Below, piece by piece: positions 26,978 through 36,119 of a DNA stretch of 64,000 nt. The stretch's first letter is position 1. Every line of letters begins with the position of its first letter. Origin of the DNA: Virgibacillus_F flavescens (GTDB lineage Bacteria > Bacillota > Bacilli > Bacillales > Amphibacillaceae); assembly GCF_050574275.1 (NCBI RefSeq), contig NZ_CP192260.1, forward strand, positions 2,170,001 to 2,234,000, written 5' to 3'. The notes beneath the pieces were generated by a model that was given only the letters and a program-made list of their open reading frames with translations, was not told the DNA's origin and ran no database searches. The translations under genes were made by a program, and so were the position numbers.

Positions 26978-27880
26978 ATGACTAACGCATTTAAATCAGG
27001 TTTTATAGCTATAATTGGGCGACCAAATGTTGGGAAATCAACGTTTATGAATAGAGTTATCGGCCAAAAAATTGCAATTATGAGCGATAAGCCACAAACA
27101 ACAAGAAATAAAATACAGGGTGTTCTTACAGAAGAAGATTCACAGCTAGTTTTCATAGATACTCCTGGTATTCATAAACCAAAACACCGACTTGGTGACT
27201 TTATGGTTAAAATTGCAGAAAATACGCTTAATGAAGTCGACGCAATTTTATTTATGATAAACGCAAAAGAAGGTTATGGAAGAGGAGATCAATATATTAT
27301 TGATCGTTTGCAGGAAGTAAATCGTCCGGTATATTTAATTATTAATAAAATCGACTTAATACACCCTGATGAATTATTCCCACTTATAAAAAAGTATAAT
27401 GACATGTATGATTTTGAAGAAATTATTCCAATTTCTGCGCTATCAGGTAATAATGTAAATCATTTATTAGATGTAATAAAAGAAAAGTTACCTGAAGGAC
27501 CACAGTATTATCCAGAAGATCAAGTTACAGACCACCCGGAAAGGTTTATTATTGGAGAATTAATTCGGGAGAAAGTTTTGCAGTTAACACATGAGGAAAT
27601 CCCGCATTCCATCGCAGTTGTTATTGAAAATATTGAAACAAGGGAATCGAACGCAATCTTTATTCAAGCAACTATTGTTACCGAACGGAAAACGCAAAAA
27701 GGAATATTAATTGGTAAGCAAGGAAGTATGTTGAAAAATATAGGTAAGAGTGCAAGAAAAGACATTGAGTCGCTACTGGGTTCTAAAGTGTATTTAGAAC
27801 TATGGATAAAGGTTCAGAAGGATTGGCGAAATAAACAAACCCAACTCAGGGAATTCGGATTCAGAAGTGATGAATATTAA
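26978..27880 (+). CDS. era: GTPase Era
   Basis: The 300-residue GTPase binds the 3' end of 16S rRNA during 30S assembly. G-domain motifs are GRPNVGKS at 15-22, DTPGIH near 61-66 and NKID near 124-127. A C-terminal KH domain (GILIGKQGSMLKNIGKSARKD is split here as GILIGKQGS and GKSARKDIE) binds RNA. The ATG at 26978 with CGGAGG upstream fits the family N-terminus; an in-frame start at 26909 lacks one. yqzL and recO follow, the usual order. Confidence 0.95.
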   Translation: MTNAFKSGFIAIIGRPNVGKSTFMNRVIGQKIAIMSDKPQTTRNKIQGVLTEEDSQLVFIDTPGIHKPKHRLGDFMVKIAENTLNEVDAILFMINAKEGYGRGDQYIIDRLQEVNRPVYLIINKIDLIHPDELFPLIKKYNDMYDFEEIIPISALSGNNVNHLLDVIKEKLPEGPQYYPEDQVTDHPERFIIGELIREKVLQLTHEEIPHSIAVVIENIETRESNAIFIQATIVTERKTQKGILIGKQGSMLKNIGKSARKDIESLLGSKVYLELWIKVQKDWRNKQTQLREFGFRSDEY

Positions 27881-27974
27881 ACATGGTAATATTTATATAT
27901 CATGCTTTATGAATGTGTGGTCAAACTACTAATAAGTACTTAATCAACATATTAAAAGAAAGGTGGGGTTTCTT

Positions 27975-28121
27975 GTGAACGACTTAACCTGGAAATTATT
28001 TAGTCATACAGGAAACATTGAAACCTATTTACTATGGAAAGAGTTAGAAAGTGATTCAAGTATAGAGACTTCCGCGCAGAATGAAAATGAAGTAAATGAT
28101 GAAATAAATACAAAAATGTAA
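27975..28121 (+). CDS. yqzL: YqzL-like small protein
   Basis: A 48-codon gene begins with GTG at 27975 after AGGTGGGG. The product (MNDLTWKLFSHTGNIETYLL) matches the YqzL family of Bacillus, about 47 residues, found between era and recO; the conserved part is the first 26 residues and the tail is acidic and variable. Function is unknown. It probably shares a transcript with recO, which starts 36 bases on. Confidence 0.87.
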   Translation: MNDLTWKLFSHTGNIETYLLWKELESDSSIETSAQNENEVNDEINTKM

Positions 28122-28157
28122 TAGATACGTAATACCGGAAAGTCAAGGTGAGTCTGT

Positions 28158-28901
28158 GTGCTTGAGAAAATAGAAGGAATTGTTATCAAAACACAGGATT
28201 ATGGAGAAACACATAAATTAGTTACTATTTTCAGTAAAAAAATAGGCAAATTTTCTGCATTGGCCAGGGGAGCCAAAAAAACCAAAAGTAGAATGTCTGC
28301 TGTCACACAGCCATTTATACGTGGAGAATTTTTTGTTTATGTAAATAAAGGATTAAGTACGATACAGCAAGGTGAGGTCGTCGACTCAAATCGTAAAATT
28401 AGAGAAGATATAATAAAAACAGCATTAACAGCCTTTGTGGTGGAATTGACTGATAAATTATTAGATGCAAACGAACCTGACTATTATCTTTATGACCAGC
28501 TTACCAAAACGCTTGATTGGATCTCCGAAAAGGAAGATGCAGATATTCCAATAATGATGTACGAACTTAAAATGTATAAAAAAGGTGGCTTTGCCCCAAC
28601 TGTTGACAAGTGCGTTAACTGTCACCGCGATGAAGAGCTTATCCATTTTTCAATTTCGGAAGGCGGTCTCTTATGTAATCGTTGTACAACCATTGATCCT
28701 CATAGCATCGCTTTACCAAAATCAATTGTTAAACTGCTTCGCATTCTGCTGGAGGTTGGGTTAGAGCAGGTTGGAACGATTACAATTAAAGAACATAACA
28801 AAAAGTTGCTTCGAAATATATTAGACGCATATTATGACCAATATGGCGGATATTTTTTGAAATCAAAAAAGTTTTTAAAGCAATTAGATAAATTAAAATA
28901 A
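28158..28901 (+). CDS. recO: DNA repair protein RecO
   Basis: The 247-residue recombination mediator helps load RecA onto SSB-coated single-stranded DNA with RecR. It has an N-terminal OB-fold (VIKTQDYGETHKLVTIFSKK), a helical middle, and a zinc finger with CVNC (about residues 152-155) and CNRC (about 174-177). GTG at 28158 is the best start; AAGGTGA lies about ten bases upstream. glyQS with its own promoter follows. Confidence 0.95.
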   Translation: MLEKIEGIVIKTQDYGETHKLVTIFSKKIGKFSALARGAKKTKSRMSAVTQPFIRGEFFVYVNKGLSTIQQGEVVDSNRKIREDIIKTALTAFVVELTDKLLDANEPDYYLYDQLTKTLDWISEKEDADIPIMMYELKMYKKGGFAPTVDKCVNCHRDEELIHFSISEGGLLCNRCTTIDPHSIALPKSIVKLLRILLEVGLEQVGTITIKEHNKKLLRNILDAYYDQYGGYFLKSKKFLKQLDKLK

Positions 28902-28910
28902 AATTGCTGA

Positions 28911-28940
28911 TTGACAAATTGTATCCTGATGGATTATGAT
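28911..28940 (+). promoter_or_regulatory. SigA promoter of glyQS
   Basis: Perfect TTGACA (28911-28916), 18-base spacer, TATGAT (28935-28940), upstream of the T-box leader. Confidence 0.85.
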
Positions 28941-28964
28941 TTGTTCATATCTTAATGTGACTGA

Positions 28965-29160
28965 TTGCTATGAGGGAGAAAAGTACCTTTTGTTATCTAT
29001 AAAAGCGAGTCTGGAAAAGTGTGAGCCAGGTAATAGAGCGATTGGGAAAGGCACTCCTAAGCAAATGAAATAAAGTGGCTCTAATAGAGCAAATAGGGTG
29101 GAACCGCGGATCTTAAGTCCGTCCCTATGCCGATTAATTTGGCATAGGGACGGACTTTTT
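28965..29160 (+). promoter_or_regulatory. Glycine T-box riboswitch with terminator
   Basis: The T-box sequence AGGGTGGAACCGCG is at 29095-29108; its TGGA bulge would pair with the UCCA end of uncharged tRNA-Gly. The stem I AGTA loop motif follows GAGAAA near 28980, and GGC at 29050-29052 is the likely glycine specifier. The terminator uses AAGTCCGTCCCTATGCC (29115-29131) and its complement at 29141-29157, then T5. Low charged tRNA-Gly should give read-through into glyQS. Confidence 0.95.
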
Positions 29161-29204
29161 GTTATTACTGGAGTTCAGTTCCAGAAAAAAGAAAGGAAGA
29201 TATT

Positions 29205-30083
29205 ATGAATATTCAACAGATGATATTATCTCTACAAACATATTGGTCTGAGCAAAATTGTATCCTTATGCAGGCATACGATGTAGAAAAAGGGGCAGGT
29301 ACAATGTCGCCAATGACATTATTACGTAGCCTAGGGCCAGAACCTTGGAATGTTGCTTATGTTGAACCTTCTAGAAGACCAGCAGATGGAAGATACGGAA
29401 AGAATCCTAATAGATTGTATCAGCATCATCAATTCCAGGTAATTATGAAACCATCTCCGGATAATATTCAAGATTTATATCTTGAATCGTTAAAAGGTTT
29501 AGGGATTGATCCATTAAAGCATGATATCCGGTTTGTGGAAGATAACTGGGAGAACCCAACTCTTGGTGCTGCAGGTTTAGGATGGGAAGTATGGCTAGAT
29601 GGGATGGAAATTACACAGTTTACATATTTTCAGCAAATTGGCGGGCTAGAAGCAAACCCGGTAACAGTTGAGTTGACATATGGCCTGGAACGACTGGCTT
29701 CCTATGTTCAGGATAAAGAAGATGTATTTGATTTAGAGTGGACGAAAGGTGTAACAGTTAAAGATATTTTCCTCCAGCCAGAATATGAGCATTCTGTATA
29801 TACGTTCGAGGAATCGAATACTGATATGCTATTTGAATTATTTGCAATGTATGAAGAGGAAGCAAAAACAATTATGAATAAAGGTCTGGTCTTCCCGGCT
29901 TATGACTATGTATTGAAATGCTCGCACACATTTAATTTATTAGATGCTAAAGGTGTAATATCTGTCACGGAACGAACAGGTTATATTGGAAGAATAAGAA
30001 ATCTGGCTAGAACGATAGCGAAAACATATGTTGCCGAACGTGAAAAACTTGGATTTCCATTGCTTGAAAAGGAGGAATTGTAA
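29205..30083 (+). CDS. glyQ: Glycine-tRNA ligase alpha subunit
   Basis: The 292-residue alpha chain forms the class II catalytic core of the alpha2beta2 glycyl-tRNA synthetase. Visible class II features include YVEPSRRPADGRYG (motif 2 region) and VELTYGLERLASYVQ (motif 3 region). The T-box leader in front confirms glycine specificity. AAAGGAAGA precedes the ATG, and glyS begins at the very next base after the stop. Confidence 0.97.
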   Translation: MNIQQMILSLQTYWSEQNCILMQAYDVEKGAGTMSPMTLLRSLGPEPWNVAYVEPSRRPADGRYGKNPNRLYQHHQFQVIMKPSPDNIQDLYLESLKGLGIDPLKHDIRFVEDNWENPTLGAAGLGWEVWLDGMEITQFTYFQQIGGLEANPVTVELTYGLERLASYVQDKEDVFDLEWTKGVTVKDIFLQPEYEHSVYTFEESNTDMLFELFAMYEEEAKTIMNKGLVFPAYDYVLKCSHTFNLLDAKGVISVTERTGYIGRIRNLARTIAKTYVAEREKLGFPLLEKEEL

Positions 30084-32171
30084 ATGTCCAATGATGTATT
30101 ATTTGAAATAGGATTAGAAGAATTACCAGCCCGGTTTATCGACGATGCAGAAAACCAATTAAAGAATAAAACCGAAAAATGGTTACAAGACTTGCGCCTT
30201 TCTTTCCATGCAATTGAATCTTTTTCTACACCAAGACGTATTGCAGTTCTTATTAAAGGAATAGCTGACTCACAGCAGACAATTGATGAGGAAGCCAAAG
30301 GACCAGCAATGAAAATAGCACAGGACCAGGATGGAAGCTGGACGAAAGCAGCAATTGGCTTTACAAAAGGTCAAGGTAAATCAATTGATGATTTATACAC
30401 AAAGGAAATAAAGGGAACAGAATATATTTTTGTGCAAAAACGCATCGAAGGTAAAAATACGTTTGAATTACTTTCAACATTTCACTCGATAATTGAATCT
30501 GTTCAATTCCCTAAAAATATGCGATGGTCAACTAAATCCATGCGGTATGCTCGACCGATAAGGTGGCTAGTTGCATTATATGGGGATAAGGTTGTACCAT
30601 TTGAAATTACTGACGTGAAAACAGATAATAAAACGTTCGGCCATCGTTTTTTAGGCAAAGAAATTACTCTTTCGTCAGCAGCTAGCTATCAGAAGGCTTT
30701 AAAAGATGAGTTTGTAATCGTTAATTCAAAAGAGCGCTCCGATATGATCGTTGACCAAATCAAAACTATTGAAAATAATCATCACTTTAATGTGATTGTT
30801 GATGATGATTTACTGCAGGAGGTTAAGAATTTAGTTGAATATCCTACTGTTTTTGTAGGCTCATTTGAAAACTCTTTCTTACAGCTGCCGAGTGAAGTAT
30901 TAATAACTTCAATGAAGGTGCATCAGCGTTATTTTCCAATAAAGTCCGTTGAGGGAAATCTTGCTGCTTCGTTTATTGGTGTAAGAAATGGCAATAATGA
31001 ACATATTGAAACAGTAGCTAAGGGAAATGAAAAAGTTATTCATGCACGATTGTCTGATGCAGAGTTTTTCTTTGAAGAAGATAAAAAACATACTATTGAT
31101 TATTATCAGGAAAATTTAAAGCGGATCGTTTTCCAGGAGAAGCTTGGTACGATTACAGATAAAGTTAATCGCGTACAGACAATAGCTTCTAAAATAGCGA
31201 AAGCGCTGCATACCGATCAGGGGATACTTGAGCGCTCTATTCGTGCAGCAGAAATTTGCAAATTTGATTTAGCAACAAATATGGTAAATGAATTTACTAA
31301 TCTTCAGGGTTTAATTGGTGAAAAATATGCCCTTCATCATAATGAAGACAAAAATGTGGCATCAGCTGTACGTGAACATTATCTGCCTTTGCAATCTGAC
31401 GATCCACTTCCAAATACGCTCGAAGGATCGATCGTTAGTGTAGCGGATAAGTTAGATACCATTGTAGGATGTTTTTCAATCGGGCTCATTCCTACAGGTT
31501 CACAGGATCCGTATGGACTAAGACGGCAGGCAATCGGTATTTTAAGAATTCTTGAAAAAAGTAAATGGAATATTACACTAGAGGAACTACTAGCAATCGC
31601 GCGAGAGGTATTTCAAACGCTGGATATCGAGCAAAATGAGGAAAGAAAAATAACGCAGAATCTGGTAGAATTCTTCCAGCTTAGGGCAAAGCATGTAATG
31701 AGGCTGAATCAGATTGAGTCTGATATAGTCGAAGCTGTAATAGAAAAGCAAATTGGCGTTTTTCATTATGCCATTGAGAAGGCGCGGGTACTTACAGATA
31801 AGCGAAATCAGGATGCATTTAAAATAGTCAACGAAGCATTACTGCGAGTTCTTAATTTATCAAAGAAAGCAGAAAATACAACAGAAGTAAGGCCATCCTT
31901 ATTCGAAACTGGATCAGAAGAATCCTTATATCAGCAGTACTGTGAATTAGCACCGATATTTAATGAAGCAAACGCAACGCACCAAGCAGAAAAAGCAATT
32001 AGTACGTTAGCGGCATTTACAGATCCAATTAATGATTTTTTTGAGAATAATATGGTTATGGCTGACAATGAACAAATTCGTAATAATCGGCTGGGACTAA
32101 TAAGTCAAATAGCTGAATTGATTAACGTTTACGCAGATTTGACTAAAGTTGAATGGAAACAACAGTTTTAA
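30084..32171 (+). CDS. glyS: Glycine-tRNA ligase beta subunit
   Basis: The 695-residue beta chain binds and positions tRNA-Gly. It begins with the conserved LFEIGLEELPARFI, has the KNMRWSTKSMRYARPIRWL stretch near residues 142-160, an HD-like helical part in the middle and a C-terminal DALR anticodon-binding domain near 600-690. AAAAGGAGGA at the end of glyQ is its ribosome binding site. Length is typical. Confidence 0.97.
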   Translation: MSNDVLFEIGLEELPARFIDDAENQLKNKTEKWLQDLRLSFHAIESFSTPRRIAVLIKGIADSQQTIDEEAKGPAMKIAQDQDGSWTKAAIGFTKGQGKSIDDLYTKEIKGTEYIFVQKRIEGKNTFELLSTFHSIIESVQFPKNMRWSTKSMRYARPIRWLVALYGDKVVPFEITDVKTDNKTFGHRFLGKEITLSSAASYQKALKDEFVIVNSKERSDMIVDQIKTIENNHHFNVIVDDDLLQEVKNLVEYPTVFVGSFENSFLQLPSEVLITSMKVHQRYFPIKSVEGNLAASFIGVRNGNNEHIETVAKGNEKVIHARLSDAEFFFEEDKKHTIDYYQENLKRIVFQEKLGTITDKVNRVQTIASKIAKALHTDQGILERSIRAAEICKFDLATNMVNEFTNLQGLIGEKYALHHNEDKNVASAVREHYLPLQSDDPLPNTLEGSIVSVADKLDTIVGCFSIGLIPTGSQDPYGLRRQAIGILRILEKSKWNITLEELLAIAREVFQTLDIEQNEERKITQNLVEFFQLRAKHVMRLNQIESDIVEAVIEKQIGVFHYAIEKARVLTDKRNQDAFKIVNEALLRVLNLSKKAENTTEVRPSLFETGSEESLYQQYCELAPIFNEANATHQAEKAISTLAAFTDPINDFFENNMVMADNEQIRNNRLGLISQIAELINVYADLTKVEWKQQF

Positions 32172-32259
32172 ATATGATGTAAATTTCGCTTTTCCATCGG
32201 ATATAGTCTATAATATTTAGAAATAGTATGACATAATGGATGTGTTGGGTGGTGGAAAA

Positions 32260-32889
32260 GTGGAATTATCTACTAGGCAGGAAAAAATTGTTGAAATTGT
32301 AAAAGAAAATGGGCCGATAACTGGAGAAAATATTGCACAGAAACTAAGCTTAACAAGAGCAACATTAAGACCGGATTTAGCTATATTAACAATGGCGGGA
32401 TTTTTAGACGCCAGACCACGCGTAGGTTATTTTTTCACCGGAAAAACGGGGTCAGAATTGTTAACGGAGAAAGTGAAAAAGTTTAAAGTCCGCGATTTTC
32501 AATCTATACCAATTGTAGTAAATGAGAGCGCTTCTGTTTATGATGCTATATCTACTATGTTTCTAGAGGATGTTGGAACATTGTTTGTTGTAGATAAGCG
32601 TGCATGTCTGACCGGAGTACTGTCTCGAAAAGATCTGCTGCGGGCAAGCATAGGAAACCAGGATCTTACAGCAGTTCCGGTTCATATTATCATGACAAGA
32701 ATGCCTAATATTACGTTTTGTAAGAAAGATGATTTATTGTTAGACGCTGCAACAAAATTAATTAATAAGCAAATAGATGGTCTACCTGTAGTGAAAGTGA
32801 CAGAAGTTGGAAATGAGATTGTGGGGAGAATCACTAAAACAACCATTACAAAGGCGTTTGTCGAATTAATTACGGACGATCATTTATAA
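32260..32889 (+). CDS. ccpN: Catabolite repressor CcpN (CBS-HTH)
   Basis: The 209-residue regulator has an N-terminal winged helix-turn-helix (ITGENIAQKLSLTRATLRPDLAIL is conserved; key part LTRATLRPDL) and two CBS domains (about 75-200) that sense adenine nucleotides. In B. subtilis CcpN represses gapB and pckA on glycolytic carbon. GTG at 32260 with GGTGG upstream fits the family; an in-frame ATG at 32236 has no ribosome binding site. yqfL follows after 16 bases, matching the ccpN-yqfL operon. Confidence 0.93.
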   Translation: MELSTRQEKIVEIVKENGPITGENIAQKLSLTRATLRPDLAILTMAGFLDARPRVGYFFTGKTGSELLTEKVKKFKVRDFQSIPIVVNESASVYDAISTMFLEDVGTLFVVDKRACLTGVLSRKDLLRASIGNQDLTAVPVHIIMTRMPNITFCKKDDLLLDAATKLINKQIDGLPVVKVTEVGNEIVGRITKTTITKAFVELITDDHL

Positions 32890-32905
32890 GGGAGGGGCAT
32901 ATATA

Positions 32906-33709
32906 TTGGCAAAGAAACCATTAGTTTATGTGCTATCAGATTCTGTTGGGGAGACTGCAGAATTAGTTATTAAAGCAGGATTAAGTCAATTTAACGGTGG
33001 TGAATATAAAATTCACCGCATACCATATGTTGAGGATCAAGAAATTATTGATGAAACGTTACAATTAGCAAAGGAAAAGGAAGCAATAATTGGTTTTACG
33101 CTTGTGGACCCTGAATTACGGGATTACTTAAACAATCAAGCGAGTAATATGAAAGTAGAAGCAATCGATATAATGGGCCCAATGATGGCATCGATGGAAA
33201 GGGTTTTTGAAACACCACCCAGACTTGAGGCGGGTTTGGTACATCAATTGGATGAAGATTACTTCAAACGAGTTGAAGCAATTGAATTTGCTGTAAAGTA
33301 TGACGATGGGCGTGATCCCAGAGGAATCTCCCGTGCAGATATAATTTTGATAGGCGTTTCCAGAACATCGAAAACACCATTATCACAATACTTAGCACAC
33401 AAGAGACTAAAGGTAGCAAACGTACCTTTAGTACCTGAAGTAGAACCACCTGATGAACTCTTTGAAGTAGAACCAGAAAAGTGTATAGGGTTGAAGATTA
33501 CATCAGATAAATTAAATGAGATAAGAAAAGAACGGCTTAAGGCATTGGGTCTAGGGGATAAAGCTACGTATGCTAATTTGGATCGAATCGACCAGGAACT
33601 TGCCTACTTTGAAAAAATAGTCGATAAAATAGGCTGTAAAACTATTGATGTATCTAATAAAGCAGTAGAAGAAACTGCAAATAGTATCTTACAAATGATA
33701 AAAAATTAA
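32906..33709 (+). CDS. yqfL: PPDK regulatory protein family (YqfL, DUF299)
   Basis: The 267-residue protein belongs to the PPDK/PEP synthase regulatory family, bifunctional kinase-phosphorylases using ADP. The P-loop-like motif GVSRTSKTPLSQYLA is at about residues 151-165. In B. subtilis YqfL modulates CcpN activity, and the adjacent ccpN here supports that role. Start is TTG at 32906 after AAGGGAGGGG. Confidence 0.93.
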   Translation: MAKKPLVYVLSDSVGETAELVIKAGLSQFNGGEYKIHRIPYVEDQEIIDETLQLAKEKEAIIGFTLVDPELRDYLNNQASNMKVEAIDIMGPMMASMERVFETPPRLEAGLVHQLDEDYFKRVEAIEFAVKYDDGRDPRGISRADIILIGVSRTSKTPLSQYLAHKRLKVANVPLVPEVEPPDELFEVEPEKCIGLKITSDKLNEIRKERLKALGLGDKATYANLDRIDQELAYFEKIVDKIGCKTIDVSNKAVEETANSILQMIKN

Positions 33710-33723
33710 TAAATATAATTATG

Positions 33724-33753
33724 AGCATTCTACAGTTATTCATGTAGAGTGCT
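33724..33753 (+). terminator. Hairpin after yqfL (weak terminator)
   Basis: AGCATTCTAC and GTAGAGTGCT form a 10-base stem, but the following run is only moderately T-rich. Confidence 0.5.
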
Positions 33754-34081
33754 TATGTGCTTGCAAATTGCTTAATTTCCAGAATATAAAACACTAGTAA
33801 TTTAGTGGATTATCAGTTATAATTTATTTTTGTGTTAATAATTTATACAATTAACTGTTCTTATTTCCCGTTTAAATCACTCTTAGCAAAAAAGATTAAT
33901 GATAAAGAAGGATTATCTGTTTTCGTGTAGAAGTATTATTACAAGTGTTTACAATCGTTTTTAATGATTAATCAACAAAAAGGGGGTTTATGTAATAACT
34001 CCATGTGCAATAATAGTAACGAGAATGGTGAGAATAAACATTTAATTGAAGTACAATATTAATTTTAACCGACATAGTTAA

Positions 34082-34120
34082 TCCTTCTAAGGTTTAGATA
34101 ACATATAGAAGGACATTTTT
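34082..34120 (+). terminator. Terminator-like hairpin upstream of dnaG
   Basis: TCCTTCT and AGAAGGA pair, followed by CATTTTTTT. It implies a short transcript ending in the yqfL-dnaG spacer, or stops yqfL read-through. Confidence 0.6.
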
Positions 34121-34122
34121 TT

Positions 34123-34199
34123 GCAGGTAAGAAAGTAAAAATAATGTGTGCAACTAAGACTTTCGCCATTAAAGCATGGCGATAAGCCAAGTTTTCTAA
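34123..34199 (+). repeat. Dispersed intergenic repeat, copy C
   Basis: Order of blocks: GCAGGTAAGAAAGTAAAAAT, GTGCAACTAAGACTTTCGCC, ATTAAAGCATGGCGATAAGC and CAAGTTTTCTAA. ACTTTCGCCA pairs with TGGCGATAAGC across the ATTAAAGCA loop. It follows a T-run hairpin and precedes dnaG. Confidence 0.85.
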
Positions 34200-34274
34200 T
34201 CGGAATTGAAAAAATTGTCGAATCTTGCAGGATTTTAACCGTTTTATATAGAATATAAAAGCATGGTGGTAAAA

Positions 34275-36089
34275 ATGCCAAATCAAATTCCAGAAGAAAC
34301 GATAGAAGAGGTACGAAAAGCAAATGACATTGTTGATGTGATAGGCGAGTACGTACAATTGAAAAAACAAGGGAAGAACTATTTCGGGTTGTGTCCATTT
34401 CATGGCGAAAAAACTCCATCTTTCTCAGTCACACAGGAAAAACAAATTTTTCATTGCTTCGGCTGTGGAAAAGGTGGAAATGTTGTGACATTTTTAATGG
34501 AACTGGAAAACTTTTCATTCTTTGAATCACTCAAACATTTAGCTGACAGAAGTGGTATCTCACTACCTGAAACTGGCCGTAGTGAAGGAAGTCAACTTTC
34601 CGAAGAGAATCAAAGCGTGTTATCCGCATATGAGTGGTTAACAAAGCTTTATCATCATTTATTGCGATTCACGAAAGATGGTAAAGAAGGATATAATTAT
34701 TTCGAGAAACGTGGCATTAGTAGAGAAACTGTTGACCTTTTTCAGTTGGGCTTTGCACCAAATGACAATGATTTTACTGCCGAATTTCTGAAAAAGAAGG
34801 GGTTTCACCCACAGATTTTAGCAAAAGCAGGTTTAATGGTCCTTCAGGAAGATAATAAAATAACCGATAGGTTTCGTGGGAGAGTAATGTTCCCAATAAG
34901 GAACCACCTTGGCAAGACAATTGCATTTGGCGGACGAACTATTTCGAATGGTGAACCTAAGTATTTGAATAGTTCAGAAAGCGAATTGTTTCAAAAAGGT
35001 AAGCTGTTATATAATTTTGATCTTGCTAAGAAGCATATTCGTAAATCTAGTGAGGCGGTTTTATTTGAAGGATACATGGATGTTATATCTGCATATCAGT
35101 CAGGTGTAAAGAATGCTGTTGCTACACTCGGTACTTCTTTAACCACAAATCAGGCAAAGCTTTTAAGGCGTTATGTTGAAACAGTAATAATTTGTTACGA
35201 CGGCGACGATGCAGGCGTTGAAGCTACGTTTAAAGCTTCCTCTATCCTTAAGGAAACCGGCTGTCGTGTCAAGATAGCTCGCTTAAAAGATGGTATGGAT
35301 CCTGACGATTACATCAATACTTATGGTGACGAGGCATTTCATAATGAAGTGATTAAAGCAAGTGAAACGTATATTTCTTTTTATATGCGTTATATTAAAA
35401 AAAGCTATAACTTAAGCCTGGAAGATGACCGATTCAAATACATCGATGCTATACTAAAAGAATTGGCTATGATTGATAACTCCATAGAACGGGAATATTA
35501 TTTAAAAGAGCTGAGTAGTGATTTTGATTTATCAATTGAGACATTAAAACAGGAAATGCAGACTTACCGTAAAGAAGTGAGTCATAAAAAGGATAACCAG
35601 AAAGAGAATAGGTATACTAAAAAAGCTAACAATAGTTACCAATCAAAAAAATTACTGCCTGCTTTTCACAACGCAGAGAAACAGTTAATTGCATATATGT
35701 TGAAAGATACTGCCATAACTGATAAAGTGCAGGAGGAAATAGGAGTAGCTTTTAACATGGATGCACACAAAATAATTGCCACTCATCTTTATGCTTTCTA
35801 TGAAGAAGATCACGGTCCGGATGTTGGTTACTTTATTGAAAAGTTATCGGATCAGGATATTAAAAATCTAGTTATTGAAATTGCAATGATTCATACTGAT
35901 GAAAATATTAGTGATAAAGAAATTAATGACTATATCAGAATCATTCGTGCTGAGAATAGCGATGTAGCTAGCATTAAGAAGTTAAAGCAAGAACAAAGGC
36001 TGGCAGAGCAACAGCAGGATCCAATTAGAGCAGCGCAAATAGCGATGCAAATAATTGAGATTCAAAAGCAGCTTAATAATTCTCGTTAA
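34275..36089 (+). CDS. dnaG: DNA primase
   Basis: The 604-residue primase makes RNA primers at the fork. The zinc-binding domain has CPFHGEKTPSFSV near residue 41 and FHCFGCG near 60 (CHCC ligands). The RNA polymerase domain has the TOPRIM motifs LFEGYMDVISAY near 263 and CYDGDDAG near 308. The C-terminal helicase-binding domain (about 450-604) would contact DnaC/DnaB. ATG at 34275 fits the family (MPNQIPEETI); an in-frame ATG at 34263 is too early. dnaG-rpoD is the conserved macromolecular synthesis pair. Confidence 0.96.
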   Translation: MPNQIPEETIEEVRKANDIVDVIGEYVQLKKQGKNYFGLCPFHGEKTPSFSVTQEKQIFHCFGCGKGGNVVTFLMELENFSFFESLKHLADRSGISLPETGRSEGSQLSEENQSVLSAYEWLTKLYHHLLRFTKDGKEGYNYFEKRGISRETVDLFQLGFAPNDNDFTAEFLKKKGFHPQILAKAGLMVLQEDNKITDRFRGRVMFPIRNHLGKTIAFGGRTISNGEPKYLNSSESELFQKGKLLYNFDLAKKHIRKSSEAVLFEGYMDVISAYQSGVKNAVATLGTSLTTNQAKLLRRYVETVIICYDGDDAGVEATFKASSILKETGCRVKIARLKDGMDPDDYINTYGDEAFHNEVIKASETYISFYMRYIKKSYNLSLEDDRFKYIDAILKELAMIDNSIEREYYLKELSSDFDLSIETLKQEMQTYRKEVSHKKDNQKENRYTKKANNSYQSKKLLPAFHNAEKQLIAYMLKDTAITDKVQEEIGVAFNMDAHKIIATHLYAFYEEDHGPDVGYFIEKLSDQDIKNLVIEIAMIHTDENISDKEINDYIRIIRAENSDVASIKKLKQEQRLAEQQQDPIRAAQIAMQIIEIQKQLNNSR

Positions 36090-36119
36090 TATAAATGGAT
36101 TAAGGAAGGAGGGGGACTC

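Larger units (their letters stand above)
33754..34274. other. Gene-poor spacer between yqfL and dnaG
   Basis: This 0.5-kb stretch holds repeat copy C and a hairpin with a T-run at 34082-34120. A 19-codon frame from ATG at 34003 has a G-rich AAAGGGGG site 17 or more bases away and is not called. B. subtilis has yqxD here; I see no convincing remnant. Confidence 0.65.

Noticed and set aside
33961..34060. Remnant of yqxD (yaiI) in the yqfL-dnaG gap
   Set aside because: A short stretch reads VYVITPCAII in one frame, but the match to the family start is too weak.
34003..34062. 19-codon frame upstream of dnaG
   Set aside because: The G-rich site is too far from the ATG, and no conservation can be judged.
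34065..34419. Two minus-strand frames over repeat copy C and the dnaG start
   Set aside because: They overlap the conserved dnaG N-terminus and the repeat, with unlikely composition.
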